A stretch of DNA of 35,981 bases from Stramenopiles sp. TOSAG23-2 (lineage: Eukaryota > Sar): contig LT649341.1 of NCBI GenBank assembly GCA_900128395.1, forward strand, positions 1-35,981. Direction: 5' to 3'. Positions 17,095 to 26,920 of this stretch are shown here, piece after piece; the stretch's first letter is position 1, and every line of letters starts with the position of its first letter. The translations under genes and the position numbers were made by a program. The notes under the pieces are model-generated. The model searched no databases. It saw only the letters and a program-made list of their open reading frames with translations, and was not told the origin of the DNA.

Positions 17095-19935
17095 ATGTCG
17101 TTACGTGCTACATATGATATATTAGTACAATTTACTGAATTTAGAAATATTGACTTGTACCACCAAGGTGTTTATTATTTACGTGCACAGATATATATAC
17201 CTGGTGAAGGTTCAAAACCAAATCCAACTCGTGGTAGTTTAGATAAAAATAAAAACAAGAAGAAAAAGAAGAAACGAAATAGTTCGAAATCATCAAATGA
17301 TGCGAATAATAATGGTGCAGCAAATAATAATACTGGGGAAGTTGACGATTATGAAAAAAAAGCAGTTCACGAGGTACGGCCAAAACAAATTGCAATACCA
17401 CATCAATTTTTTTCTTTACCATCCAAGATGACATCTTCGGCACGTGGTCAACATGTGACTGGATCTGATAAATTGAAACGGCCTGCAGCAATTGATGATG
17501 TTTATAGTTTTTACCAAACAAGAGGATTTTTAGTACAATATGTCGAAGAAATCATGGAAATAAATGACGGGTGTGTTTTTCGTTTACAACTACCATATCC
17601 ATACAAAGCTGATAGTCATAATAAAAATATCAATCCATTTTTAGGTATTGATTTGATGTGGGCCGATGTGGAAGAAGATGATAATGGTAATATTATAGGG
17701 TTGAAAAAAAAACGATTTAAACCAGTGGCACGTTCAGAGTTTGAATTGAAAGGTCTATTTGAATTTAATAATCAAAAGCCATTGCATCATTATACCCCAT
17801 TATTATTTGATGATACACATTTTTGTCAAACTGGAATTATTGTTCATAGTACATTGCATAATATTAAGTTTCGTCCACATTCAGATCAAGAAGTCATGGT
17901 TAGAAAACAACATCGTTTATTATCTGTTAGCCAAAAAAGAGATGAAGGCGATGACGTCGATAATAATGATCTGGATAATAGTATTAGTAATGATGACAAT
18001 ATATCACAAAATAGTTCAGATGTACAACAGATTGCCAATGTTGCTGCTAATAACAATAATAATAACAAGAATATTCCCGGCAATGTAAATAAAAGCAATA
18101 AAGGATCACCAAACAATAGTATATCAACTAATCGTAGATCTAGTAGTAGTGGTGGTGGTGGTGGTGGTAATCTTCGTGTATCTAGAACGCCATCGATGGG
18201 ATTTCTCAATGAAACGTTTACTTCATTTCTTTTTCCATGCCCACCGTCTATTGATATTATTACTGATGGTAGCGTTTATTATACTTCCCCATTACAAGAA
18301 CATTTAATACGGGCAAATGATTTATATGAACGATATGTTGGTCCATTATTAATCGCATATAAAGAATTGTTAAAATTTATAAAACTAGTCATAGAAAACT
18401 TTTTTCCACAAGAATTGCATCAAAAATACCCACATCTCGTATCAATTACTGAAAATACTGTTTTATTAAACGATACAAATTTAAAACAAATTGATGACAA
18501 TAGCAAGAAGCGAGAGGAAGGGGAAGGAGGAGGGGATCAAGATGACGACAATAACGATGCGGTCAAAGAGAAATTATTTTCATCGAAAATTGCAATGCCA
18601 TCACCAAATGCCATTACAACAGCAATATTACAAAGCATGAATATTGTTGCAGGTGAAATTGCAATTCTATGGCATCAATTTATTGAAATAGTACCGAAAG
18701 CATATCGAAAAATTGAAGTGTATTTACGTAGTAATTGGGAGAAAAATGCAACATTGTATTGTAAAAAAGCAATTGTAACGCAAGCGTTGCGGAAGAAACA
18801 TTTGATTGATCCACCTGATTTAGATGCGACAGAGACGCATAATCATGCAGCAATGCAATTGCGAGAAGACAAAAAATATGTGAAAAATGCTGAAGATGAC
18901 AACTTGTTACGTATATTTGATTATGGTATGTTCAGTAAACGTGATAATGGTTGCATATTATTCAAAAGTACATATGATGCTTTGAAAAAATCAGAATATG
19001 AAAAATATATGGAAGAGCAACAACAACAAGCTGCTTCAAATAATAATAAGGGCGATGCAGCTGATATAAATGATATTAGTTTGAATATGGGGGGAGGAAA
19101 TAATAACAACGCAAATAATACAAAGTTACATGTAATCGTTTTACAACATGGTTTTCAAGGTAGTCAATATGATATGAGATTGTTCCGGGATTATTTAACC
19201 TTTTTATATCCACATTTTAAATATTTAATTGCCACATCAAATCAAAATGATACTGATTTAAGTTTTGAAGTGATGGGTGGACGATTGGCAAAGGAAATAC
19301 ATCGATATATCAGTGAACAATGTGGACCACAAGGTAAAAATTTATATCGATTGAGTTTTGTAGGGCATTCCATTGGCTCTGTCATTATACGCACGGCATT
19401 GTCAAATAAAATTATGGGACCATATTTGACAAAATGTCATAGTTTCGTTACATTATCTTCTCCTCATCTTGGTCATATGTTTTCACCAAATTACATTAAT
19501 ACTGGTTTATGGTTAATGAAACGATGGAAGAAAAGTTTAGCATTGGAACAGATTAGTTTAACTGATTCACGTGATTACAAATCAAGCTTTTTTTATCAAT
19601 TATCAACCATAGGTGGTTTACAACACTTTAAAAAGAAAGTTTTATTAGTTGGTAGCCATTCAGATACGTATTCTCCATATCACAGTGCTAGGATTGAAAT
19701 GTGTCGTGCAGCATTAGATGATTTAACTGGAGCAGGTGGAGATTATCGCCGTATGTTGGAAAATATATGGAAATCGGTTGATCCATCAAAGGTTGAAAAA
19801 GTAGATGTTTCCTTTAAATTTGAAAAAAGTAATTTAGACACAGTTTTAGGACGTGCTGCTCATATCAAATTTTTAGATTCTGTTGAATTGACTGCTATTT
19901 TATGTTTAGCATGGAGAGAAATTTGGGATGACTGA
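17095..19935 (+). CDS. FAM135-family protein with C-terminal DUF676 lipase-like domain
   Basis: 946 aa. The N-terminus (YDILVQFTEFRNIDLYHQGV) matches the conserved FAM135 start, where a 'V-E-F...F-x-N-x-DL-x-x-x-G-x-Y' pattern opens the DUF3657-type region. Residues ~48-75 and ~290-360 are Lys/Asn/Ser/Gly inserts typical of this genome. From ~678 (LHVIVLQHGFQGS) an alpha/beta-hydrolase of the DUF676 serine-lipase type runs to the end. It has a GHSIGS nucleophile elbow at 757-762 (Ser759) and LVGSHSDTYSPYHSARIE carrying the expected Asp and His region. HGFQGS supplies the oxyanion loop. It is a likely intracellular lipid or acyl hydrolase; animal relatives are poorly characterised. It is convergent with the thioredoxin-like gene. 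Family assignment is strong; substrate unknown. Confidence 0.88.
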   Translation: MSLRATYDILVQFTEFRNIDLYHQGVYYLRAQIYIPGEGSKPNPTRGSLDKNKNKKKKKKRNSSKSSNDANNNGAANNNTGEVDDYEKKAVHEVRPKQIAIPHQFFSLPSKMTSSARGQHVTGSDKLKRPAAIDDVYSFYQTRGFLVQYVEEIMEINDGCVFRLQLPYPYKADSHNKNINPFLGIDLMWADVEEDDNGNIIGLKKKRFKPVARSEFELKGLFEFNNQKPLHHYTPLLFDDTHFCQTGIIVHSTLHNIKFRPHSDQEVMVRKQHRLLSVSQKRDEGDDVDNNDLDNSISNDDNISQNSSDVQQIANVAANNNNNNKNIPGNVNKSNKGSPNNSISTNRRSSSSGGGGGGNLRVSRTPSMGFLNETFTSFLFPCPPSIDIITDGSVYYTSPLQEHLIRANDLYERYVGPLLIAYKELLKFIKLVIENFFPQELHQKYPHLVSITENTVLLNDTNLKQIDDNSKKREEGEGGGDQDDDNNDAVKEKLFSSKIAMPSPNAITTAILQSMNIVAGEIAILWHQFIEIVPKAYRKIEVYLRSNWEKNATLYCKKAIVTQALRKKHLIDPPDLDATETHNHAAMQLREDKKYVKNAEDDNLLRIFDYGMFSKRDNGCILFKSTYDALKKSEYEKYMEEQQQQAASNNNKGDAADINDISLNMGGGNNNNANNTKLHVIVLQHGFQGSQYDMRLFRDYLTFLYPHFKYLIATSNQNDTDLSFEVMGGRLAKEIHRYISEQCGPQGKNLYRLSFVGHSIGSVIIRTALSNKIMGPYLTKCHSFVTLSSPHLGHMFSPNYINTGLWLMKRWKKSLALEQISLTDSRDYKSSFFYQLSTIGGLQHFKKKVLLVGSHSDTYSPYHSARIEMCRAALDDLTGAGGDYRRMLENIWKSVDPSKVEKVDVSFKFEKSNLDTVLGRAAHIKFLDSVELTAILCLAWREIWDD

Positions 19936-20500
19936 TACCTCCACCATTGAATTACCTGCATCAATGTTTGTGGAGCGAAGCGTATTTATCATAAAAAAAT
20001 TATTTTACGAAGTTTTCCTATTAATATATTTATATATGTAAAATTTTTTGTACTTCGTCGTGTATATTTTTTATTTTTTAATACAACGTTTTTGTCTCTT
20101 TTTACACAAAAAATTACCGGAGCTAGTCAGTGTAATATATTATTTAATAAAAAATATATATAAAGACTCTTTTGAATACTAAAAATAATTTACTATATGT
20201 AAAAATAATTTACTGTGTGTCTATATATTAATAAATGAGTATTTAAATCATTTTTGATTTTTTGAGATACGTTAACTTCCGGGAGTAAAAGAAATTTATA
20301 CTTTTCGTATACATAGAATAATATATGAGTATGATAAGAGAAATAATATATATCGTAATATTTAATTTTTATTTTTTTTTAAATATAAACAATATAGTAA
20401 AAATGTTTTTCCTTCAGTCATAAAAGAACAAAATTCTAAATTTTTTAATCCTTCCACACCACAAAAATAAAATCTCTTCCACATTACTTCTGTTCCTCTC
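19936..20500. other. convergent 3' spacer
   Basis: AT-rich spacer between the 3' ends of FAM135 and the thioredoxin-like gene. It has T runs on both strands and a TACTTCGT at 20051-20058, close to the TACTTCGTA motif of the other convergent spacers. No gene seen. Confidence 0.55.
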
Positions 20501-20998
20501 TTACAAATCAACCGATTGAAACGTTTTTAAATACATCCCATCATCATCTTTTTCGTGATCCTCAAGCTCACGTTCAATTAGTTCAATCATTTGATCATTT
20601 GGGGTAATATTTTCATCCATTAAAGAATAATAATCAGAACCATGATATTGTAAACGTACATGTGGAATGCCGACTAAAGCGCCTGTTCTTGCTGCAGTAT
20701 CTTCACCTTCTTCTGTATCTACATCAACTTGAGCAAATTTGACACCAGTAAATTCATTTTGCAATGATTTCCATTGTGTTTGAAATGCTTCACAATTTTT
20801 ACAATCTTTATTTGTTCCAGAATAATATTGGATTAATGTTACATGTTTATCATTTAATATTTTTTCATAACTTGTCCAATCTGTTACTTCTGTTACTTGA
20901 GTAGTGGTTACTTCTTCTGTTGAGGATGATGAGGAAACGATAATCGAAGACATCATCATAAATGTAAATATTACCAGTACTACTAATATTGTTTTCAT
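20501..20998 (-). CDS. secreted or ER-lumenal thioredoxin-fold protein
   Basis: 165 aa from the ATG at 20998; an upstream in-frame TTG at 21034 is not used. Residues 1-24 are a signal peptide or anchor (MKTILVVLVIFTFMMMSSII). Residues ~35-140 are a thioredoxin domain: WTSYEKIL, VTLIQYYSG, a C66-K-N-C69 active site, FAQVDVD, and the cis-proline loop GIPHV (P112). The tail is acidic. The CKNC pair instead of CGPC/CGHC and the short one-domain form suggest a PDI-like helper acting in the secretory pathway on disulfides, not a cytosolic thioredoxin. There is no KDEL-type end (it ends SVDL). Confidence 0.8.
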   Translation of the reverse strand: MKTILVVLVIFTFMMMSSIIVSSSSSTEEVTTTQVTEVTDWTSYEKILNDKHVTLIQYYSGTNKDCKNCEAFQTQWKSLQNEFTGVKFAQVDVDTEEGEDTAARTGALVGIPHVRLQYHGSDYYSLMDENITPNDQMIELIERELEDHEKDDDGMYLKTFQSVDL

Positions 20999-21453
20999 CC
21001 TTATTATTGTATTATTATAAATACTACTTTTCAATTTAATGTTTAGTCTACTGTTTATTAAATCTGTCGTAAAATGCTATGCTCAATGCTCGATCCAAAA
21101 GAAACGGAGTTAATCCTACTATATTAGTAAAGTTCTAATGTTCGTCTGCTTTTCTTTAAATATTGAGAGAGAGAGAGAGAAAGAGAGAGAAAGAGATATG
21201 TATATATTATATTATATAAAATATTTCTAAATGTTGCATTTTATCTGCACAACATTTGCATGAGATGTGAGATGTGTCGGTCTCACGTCATCACACGTGA
21301 TTTTTTAAGTAATTTTGGATAACAATGTTTTTTAAGGAATTTTACCTGGAAAATAAATCAAATGGACAAAAAAACATATAAATTATTTTTTATTAGAAAA
21401 AATATTATCAGAGAGGATATTATATCAAAAAATTTAATAAACACACCTACATT
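20999..21453. other. intergenic spacer
   Basis: Upstream of the thioredoxin-like gene and downstream of the DHH enzyme gene. It has a (GA)n tract at about 21165-21196 and a CACGTCATCACACGTGA segment near 21284-21300. No gene seen. Confidence 0.55.
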
Positions 21454-22707
21454 TTATAAAACATCTTTCAACAACGGTGCTACAACTTTTCTACTCCCTG
21501 TAATCAAACCTTGACTATAACAACGTGTTACAATACCATCATCATCACCATTTACATTATTAGTATCATTTTTATTATAATTATCCATCGATCGTTTCAA
21601 ATTATCTTCCAATTGCAATGTAACTTTTAAATCCGATGTTTCTAAACATTTAATAATTTTATCAAAAATCATTTGATTTTCTTTCCTTGATATTATAAAT
21701 AATTCACGCGATGGTGCACCATTTATTAATGTCATTGTCATAATCACTAAAACATTTAAATTTTTCATAGACATATAAGATATACAATCCTTTATAAAAT
21801 TTTTATCATCAATAAATGTTTCAAATGGAATTAATACAGCAGATATTCCAAGTATATTATTTTCCGAGGAAGAATATTGTTTATAATCAAGACGTAATTT
21901 ATCTAATGTTGATAATGCTAACCAAAATGTTGGATTGAATTTCACTGAATGTAAATCTTCAAACATTTTTTTACATGTCGTATCATCCCATTGTTTAAAT
22001 AATGATTGAAATTTATTTACAATGTCAATATCTTTTTGTGTTGCCTTTTTCGCTTCTGGGGATAAATTCATTGTATCAAGTAATATAGTTGATAACAATA
22101 ATAATGCAACATTTTGCATATTATCATCTAATAATAAATTATTATTGTTGTTGTTGTTGTTGAAGAATATGTTATTATTGCTTGCATGTAAATAATTTTC
22201 TGCAATTAACGTAGAACAACTACCAACTTTTTCAATATTTCGTCTTGATGAATTTACATTATCAATATATTGACTTTCATCTTTATGATGATCAATAATT
22301 TCATATATTTTTGTATTTAAAAAATTCATAGAATCAGATAATACATTATGATCTACTAATGTTACCTTATCAATATTTGTATGAATATTTTCCCATGGAA
22401 TTTGATCCGTGAAAATTAAATCGGAGGATTCTATTCCACAACTTTTCAATAAAACAGATTCTGCTCCGCGTAATTTCAAATCTTCTTCTGGCATCGATAA
22501 TATTGGAAAAATATCATTATCCGCTTTCTTTGTACTAAATAAATAATATGCATGTAAAATGGATGATACAATAGAATCACAGTCCCCAGATTGGTTTCCA
22601 ATAACAATATCAATTTTTTTCGTTGTTGTTAATGCTGTAGGTAATATTTTTTTCGAATGCAATAAATATTGTTTCAAGGATAATATGCAATTATTCATCG
22701 TTGCCAT
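21454..22707 (-). CDS. DHH-family exopolyphosphatase / prune-like phosphoesterase
   Basis: 417 aa. All four DHH-superfamily metal motifs are visible: GNQSGDCDS (D42, D44), LVDHN (118-121), IIDHHKDE with D139-H140-H141, and VGSCSTLIAE (161-170). The C-terminal ~180 residues match the DHHA2 region, including LDTMNL and KKATQKDID. The order and length fit yeast PPX1 and animal prune, manganese-dependent enzymes that cleave short polyphosphate or related phosphoanhydrides. No targeting signal is obvious, so it is probably cytosolic. A poly-Asn insert (~181-190, from AAC/AAT runs) sits between the catalytic and DHHA2 halves. Confidence 0.88.
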   Translation of the reverse strand: MATMNNCILSLKQYLLHSKKILPTALTTTKKIDIVIGNQSGDCDSIVSSILHAYYLFSTKKADNDIFPILSMPEEDLKLRGAESVLLKSCGIESSDLIFTDQIPWENIHTNIDKVTLVDHNVLSDSMNFLNTKIYEIIDHHKDESQYIDNVNSSRRNIEKVGSCSTLIAENYLHASNNNIFFNNNNNNNNLLLDDNMQNVALLLLSTILLDTMNLSPEAKKATQKDIDIVNKFQSLFKQWDDTTCKKMFEDLHSVKFNPTFWLALSTLDKLRLDYKQYSSSENNILGISAVLIPFETFIDDKNFIKDCISYMSMKNLNVLVIMTMTLINGAPSRELFIISRKENQMIFDKIIKCLETSDLKVTLQLEDNLKRSMDNYNKNDTNNVNGDDDGIVTRCYSQGLITGSRKVVAPLLKDVL

Positions 22708-23101
22708 GATTGATGTTGAATCTACAATATTTGTTGTTTACTTTGTTGAAAGAAAATTTGCTTTCATTTATAAAATTCATGTTTTTATTTTTTTGTTTTT
22801 ATATATAAATATTGCTCGCTTTTCTAATTTACTCTACTATATAAGGAGCTCTTAGTCCTTAAAACATTTATTGTAAACAAAACTATATTCATTTATATAA
22901 AAAGTTTTTTAAATTTTTTTATTATATCACTACACACACACATAATACAACATGCACCTTAGAAATGGAGAAAAAAATATTCTAAAAGTGCGAATCAATT
23001 GCATAAATTTCATCCACAACGTTCTTTCTTACACGCATAGGAGACGACACATGTAAGTCGCAGTTTTCATATACATTCCATTTTTTAATAAAATCTTTTA
23101 T
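22708..23101. other. intergenic spacer
   Basis: AT-rich spacer between two minus-strand genes, with T runs and a (CA)n tract near 22931-22943. No gene seen. Confidence 0.5.
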
Positions 23102-23686
23102 TTATGGACTTTTTTTTCGTTTTGTTGTTGTCAGATTTGAAGATGATTTGCGTCGTTGTTGTTGAGATGGGGCAGGTGATTTGAATACAGATAGAAATTT
23201 AACAAATGGTGATGCATTGGAATTTCTCAAATATTTATAATTTGCATCACGACTTTTATTAATATTCTCTTCCGTATACAATGAACAAGAACTTTTAGTT
23301 GGTTGCTCTACAACTTTTTTTTTCTTTTTCTGAATCATGTTCTTTTTCTTCGTCTGTGCTATCCTTTTTTTCTCTTCTTCATCCAACATTTTATCATATC
23401 CACTATTTAATGATAATGAACGACTTCTAGTCGTATTGGAAGAAGTTGATGCTTTCTTAACGCAGTCATCATTTCGTTTTGGTGGTGGACTTCTGCTATC
23501 AATCCTTTCCACTTTTTTGGATATTGAATTTTCAGTTTTGGTATTTATATTATCTACATCATTATTATTACTATTACTATTTATATTTTCAAAAGAAAAA
23601 GCTTCAAGTGAAGAGTTTGTCATGCTATCCTCTTCATCATCTTGAAATTTTTGATACGACGAACTTTTTCGTATAAAACTGGACAT
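23102..23686 (-). CDS. basic low-complexity protein, function unknown
   Basis: 194 aa from a clear ATG. The composition is dominated by Ser, Lys and Asn: a Ser/Asn/Asp-rich front half, a central charged helix (DEEEKKRIAQTKKKNMIQKK, ~102-121) and a short hydrophobic motif SPFVKFLSVFKSPAP (~158-172) near a basic C-terminus. Several SP sites suggest phosphorylation. It lies tail-side to the exopolyphosphatase gene and divergently from the transporter gene. No recognised domain. It is probably a real gene, because the frame is long and starts and stops cleanly in AT-rich DNA. Confidence 0.55.
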   Translation of the reverse strand: MSSFIRKSSSYQKFQDDEEDSMTNSSLEAFSFENINSNSNNNDVDNINTKTENSISKKVERIDSRSPPPKRNDDCVKKASTSSNTTRSRSLSLNSGYDKMLDEEEKKRIAQTKKKNMIQKKKKKVVEQPTKSSCSLYTEENINKSRDANYKYLRNSNASPFVKFLSVFKSPAPSQQQRRKSSSNLTTTKRKKSP

Positions 23687-24548
23687 GATGATATTGATAT
23701 TATTTTACTTTGCAATTGTAGTGATATTTAATGTATAGATATATCGTTACAGTAGGAAGAAGTGGATGATGTTTGCCTCTTTCGTCTAGATATCCAACTC
23801 CATCTTACTTTAATTTAATTTCAAAATAAAAAATACTGGCTTTGATGCACCTGTATCTTTTTTTATTATCGACACACACATGTTGTTTTTTTTTTGGATT
23901 TATAGAATACACAAGAAATTACCAAAAGTTGCCAAAGTGCAAGCCCGGAGCACCAGAGCACACAGGAGGTGCAAAACAGGAGCTTCACAAAACAGGAGCA
24001 CAGCATTAATATCTACATCAGCGCCAATAACAAAACGAAAAAAAAATTTAAAGGAAAATAAACTCTAGACAGATTCGAAGAAGTGTGAAAGCGGCAAAAA
24101 GGGAAACAGAGTTTTCCGCGCGGCAATGCTATAAGCTGCTTAGCTGTATTCGTGCCGATGATTTATTAGAGATTGCTGATGGGATTTAATGAATTCCTGG
24201 AATTCCAGAATTCGTTTCAGAATTGGAAGATGGAATGAAGAAGGATCACTGGATCACAAAAAGAAATAATAATAAATCACAAAATTGAATGGCAACAATA
24301 ACAATGATAATGAGTGTGTCATAATACAGATTTGATATTAAAATATATAGCTTCAGTAGAAGAAAGAAGAGAGGTGGAAAACATTACATTATCACATTTA
24401 TAACACACTTGTGATTGATTATTACTAGCTAATATCAATACTAATAAATATTTATTAATAAACATATATAATTAAATATACAATAGAAGAAAAAAAAAAC
24501 AAGAACTTTGTGAAAGAATACAGCATACAATATTATAAATAATTTAAT
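23687..24548. other. divergent spacer with a GC-richer island
   Basis: 862 bases between divergent genes. About 23925-24245 is less AT-rich than its surroundings. It holds three 'acaggag' words (about 23960-24000) and a near-palindrome centred on CTGGAATTCCAG (about 24198-24209). No convincing gene; the 62-codon frame at 23880 is unconvincing. It probably includes both promoters and possibly a 5' exon or an old insertion. Confidence 0.5.
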
Positions 24549-26408
24549 ATGGCCAATATAGGTGGCTTTTTCTCACGTGTTGAGTCGTTTACGGTTATAG
24601 CATGTCTATTTGTGACAATACAAGGGATGTATGCTTCCGGTTTCATACCAGCCACATTGTCCACCTTTGAGAGTGAATTTGGGCTGACGGCATTGCAAAC
24701 GAGTTCAATTGTGACGAGTTATACTGCTGCAAAATTGATACTTGGTATACCATTGACATATTATGGAGGTAAAAGTCATGTTCCAAGGTTTCTTGGTATT
24801 ACCTGCTTCATATGTGGTTTATCAGCTATATTATCTGCTGTTCCATATTTAATCAAAACTACTGATGGCGTATTGGAAACACAGAATCTTTGTTTCAAAA
24901 CGGGACATCCAGACCTAGGATCATGTACTACATATGACATTACAACAAGTGGTTTAGAATGGTATGTTATTATTGGACAAGTTTTAAATGGTGCAAGTTC
25001 AGCAACGTTATATACGTTGATACCATCCTTTATTAATCAAAATGCGGAGCCTACCAAAGCTACTCGTTACGTTGGGTATTTCTATGCATGTGGGCCTCTG
25101 GGTGTTGCAATTGGTTTTATTTGGGGTGGAAATGCAGTGGATGCTAAGGCATGGGGAGTCCCGTTTTTTGTAGCAGGTGTACTAATGTTTGTACTTACGC
25201 CATTTTTTTTCTTATTGCCAAAAGTATTTGAAGTTGATGCGTTGATGAATGTTACTAATATGGAAGAGGTAATAGGACCAACAGATGCGGAATCGGTACC
25301 GATTAGAAAACGGAGTGCGACAAAATATGCCGTCCCTACTGATCATAATAAGAATAGTGAAATGAATTTGCAAGATTTAATTGATGGGTTAAAAAATGTT
25401 ATGACCAACCCAGTATGGTGGTGCCTTGTCCTAGCTTCTTCAGTAGAAGCTTTTTTTGTGACTGGAATCTCAAATTATGGACCAAAATACATCGAAAGTC
25501 AATATTCAATGAGCGCTGGCGCTGCTAGTATGCTTGCTGGTGCGATTCTAGTACCAGGCGCTGTTGTTGGGCAACTTGGGGGAGCTTTAACTGATTCAAA
25601 GACCAGTAAAAACATGAAACAGTCGACAAGGTTGACGTGGAGAATCGCATTAGTTGCATTTTTCGCTGTCTTAATGATTTTTTTCATTCAATGTGATACA
25701 AATGCAGTAGAAACCGTAAATGCCGAGTGTGGTGGTACCTGTCATTGTGCACAGACATATAAACCAGTTTGTGTTGGAGACGAAAAGTTATATTTCAATG
25801 GATGTTACCTTGGTTGCACTGGCTTAGATACCTCCACTGGTGTATTTGCCAATTGTACTGGATGCGCTAGTAATAATGTTGTATTGGCACCAAATGCCGA
25901 AGTCAAACAAGGTCATTGTGAATCTATGAAATGCAAAACTATGCCTATGTTTTTAATTGTCATGTTCATTGTTGTTGCATTTACCTTTGGAAATAACCCT
26001 CCAGCAAATATGTTAATAATGCGTATTGTGCCACCGCAATATTCTGCAATCGGTATGTCAGCAAATGATATTATTTATCGATTATTAGGTACGTTTCCTG
26101 GTGTCACCGCGTTTTCAGCTGTATTTGATGCTTCCTGTGCCAAATATAATTATGATATTTGTGGCAAAAAATTAAGTTGTTCGTATTATGACAATACGCA
26201 ACTAAGGATATCTTTTGGTATATTAGGTGCTATTCCTAAATTTTTGTCTTTCCTCGTATTTCTTTACGCGTCACATGCAATAATGAAATATATGTTCTCA
26301 GCTGCACTTGCACCATATGAGGAAGATGGAGATGAAAGTGAGCTTGGTGTAAGTTTAAGCTCAATGAGTAGTAAAAGTGATGATAAATTGGAAATCAATG
26401 ATATTTAA
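24549..26408 (+). CDS. OATP-family organic anion transporter with Kazal-type loop
   Basis: 619 aa polytopic protein with about twelve membrane helices in the major-facilitator arrangement. The opening helix carries GMYASGFIPATLSTFESEFGL, close to the OATP start that precedes the family's helix 2. The long extracellular loop at ~394-455 is cysteine-rich and Kazal-like (CGGTCHC, KPVCVGDEKLYFNGCYLGC), the hallmark of SLC21/OATP proteins. The helix after it contains NNPPANMLIMRIVPPQYSAIGMS. The last helix is followed by an acidic, serine-rich cytoplasmic tail. It likely carries large organic anions across the plasma membrane. Length is close to animal OATPs. Its substrate cannot be read from sequence. 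Confidence 0.9.
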   Translation: MANIGGFFSRVESFTVIACLFVTIQGMYASGFIPATLSTFESEFGLTALQTSSIVTSYTAAKLILGIPLTYYGGKSHVPRFLGITCFICGLSAILSAVPYLIKTTDGVLETQNLCFKTGHPDLGSCTTYDITTSGLEWYVIIGQVLNGASSATLYTLIPSFINQNAEPTKATRYVGYFYACGPLGVAIGFIWGGNAVDAKAWGVPFFVAGVLMFVLTPFFFLLPKVFEVDALMNVTNMEEVIGPTDAESVPIRKRSATKYAVPTDHNKNSEMNLQDLIDGLKNVMTNPVWWCLVLASSVEAFFVTGISNYGPKYIESQYSMSAGAASMLAGAILVPGAVVGQLGGALTDSKTSKNMKQSTRLTWRIALVAFFAVLMIFFIQCDTNAVETVNAECGGTCHCAQTYKPVCVGDEKLYFNGCYLGCTGLDTSTGVFANCTGCASNNVVLAPNAEVKQGHCESMKCKTMPMFLIVMFIVVAFTFGNNPPANMLIMRIVPPQYSAIGMSANDIIYRLLGTFPGVTAFSAVFDASCAKYNYDICGKKLSCSYYDNTQLRISFGILGAIPKFLSFLVFLYASHAIMKYMFSAALAPYEEDGDESELGVSLSSMSSKSDDKLEINDI

Positions 26409-26920
26409 AAATGCCTCTATGATATATTTAGAAGAAGAAATACGATACATACATGTACGAAGTATGAAGTATATATTGAGATATATGTTCATACAGTAGA
26501 TCATTACCATACGAGGATACGACATGTGTGTGTGTGTGTGTGTGTGGATGATCCTCTGCGTGTTCTTCGTATGTACTTCGTATTCGTATATATTATTTTA
26601 CGTGCGTGTGTGTAATATGTACTTCGTACGAGCTATGTGTGTGTGTCTTTGTTTTTATATTTAAAATGAAATTTAAAAATTAAAATTTTATTTTTTTAAA
26701 TATAAAAATAATAAAAAAATGAAAATTAAAATATGTGTGCGTTGAAAAAAACTGAAACTGTTTACGATCGTACTCGTATTATAAATTTATTTTTATAAAC
26801 CATAAAAATACATCACTAATATTTTACTATACTCTCGTATGTATAATCTGGAGACATGATGCTAATTATATGAACCAACAGCGACGGTAACGATCATATG
26901 TGAACATGTGAGAATGATTT
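26409..26920. other. convergent 3' spacer with repeated TACTTCGTA words
   Basis: Lies between the 3' ends of the transporter and HslU genes. It holds a (GT)n tract (about 26525-26546) and TACTTCGTA at 26574-26582 and 26620-26628, with the reverse form TACGAAGTA at 26456-26464, plus T/A runs. These could pair into stem-loops. No gene seen. Confidence 0.6.

Noticed and set aside
23880-24068. 62-codon plus-strand frame in the divergent spacer
   Set aside because: No family resemblance; the composition reflects the GC-richer island and an A-rich end. Not enough to call a gene.
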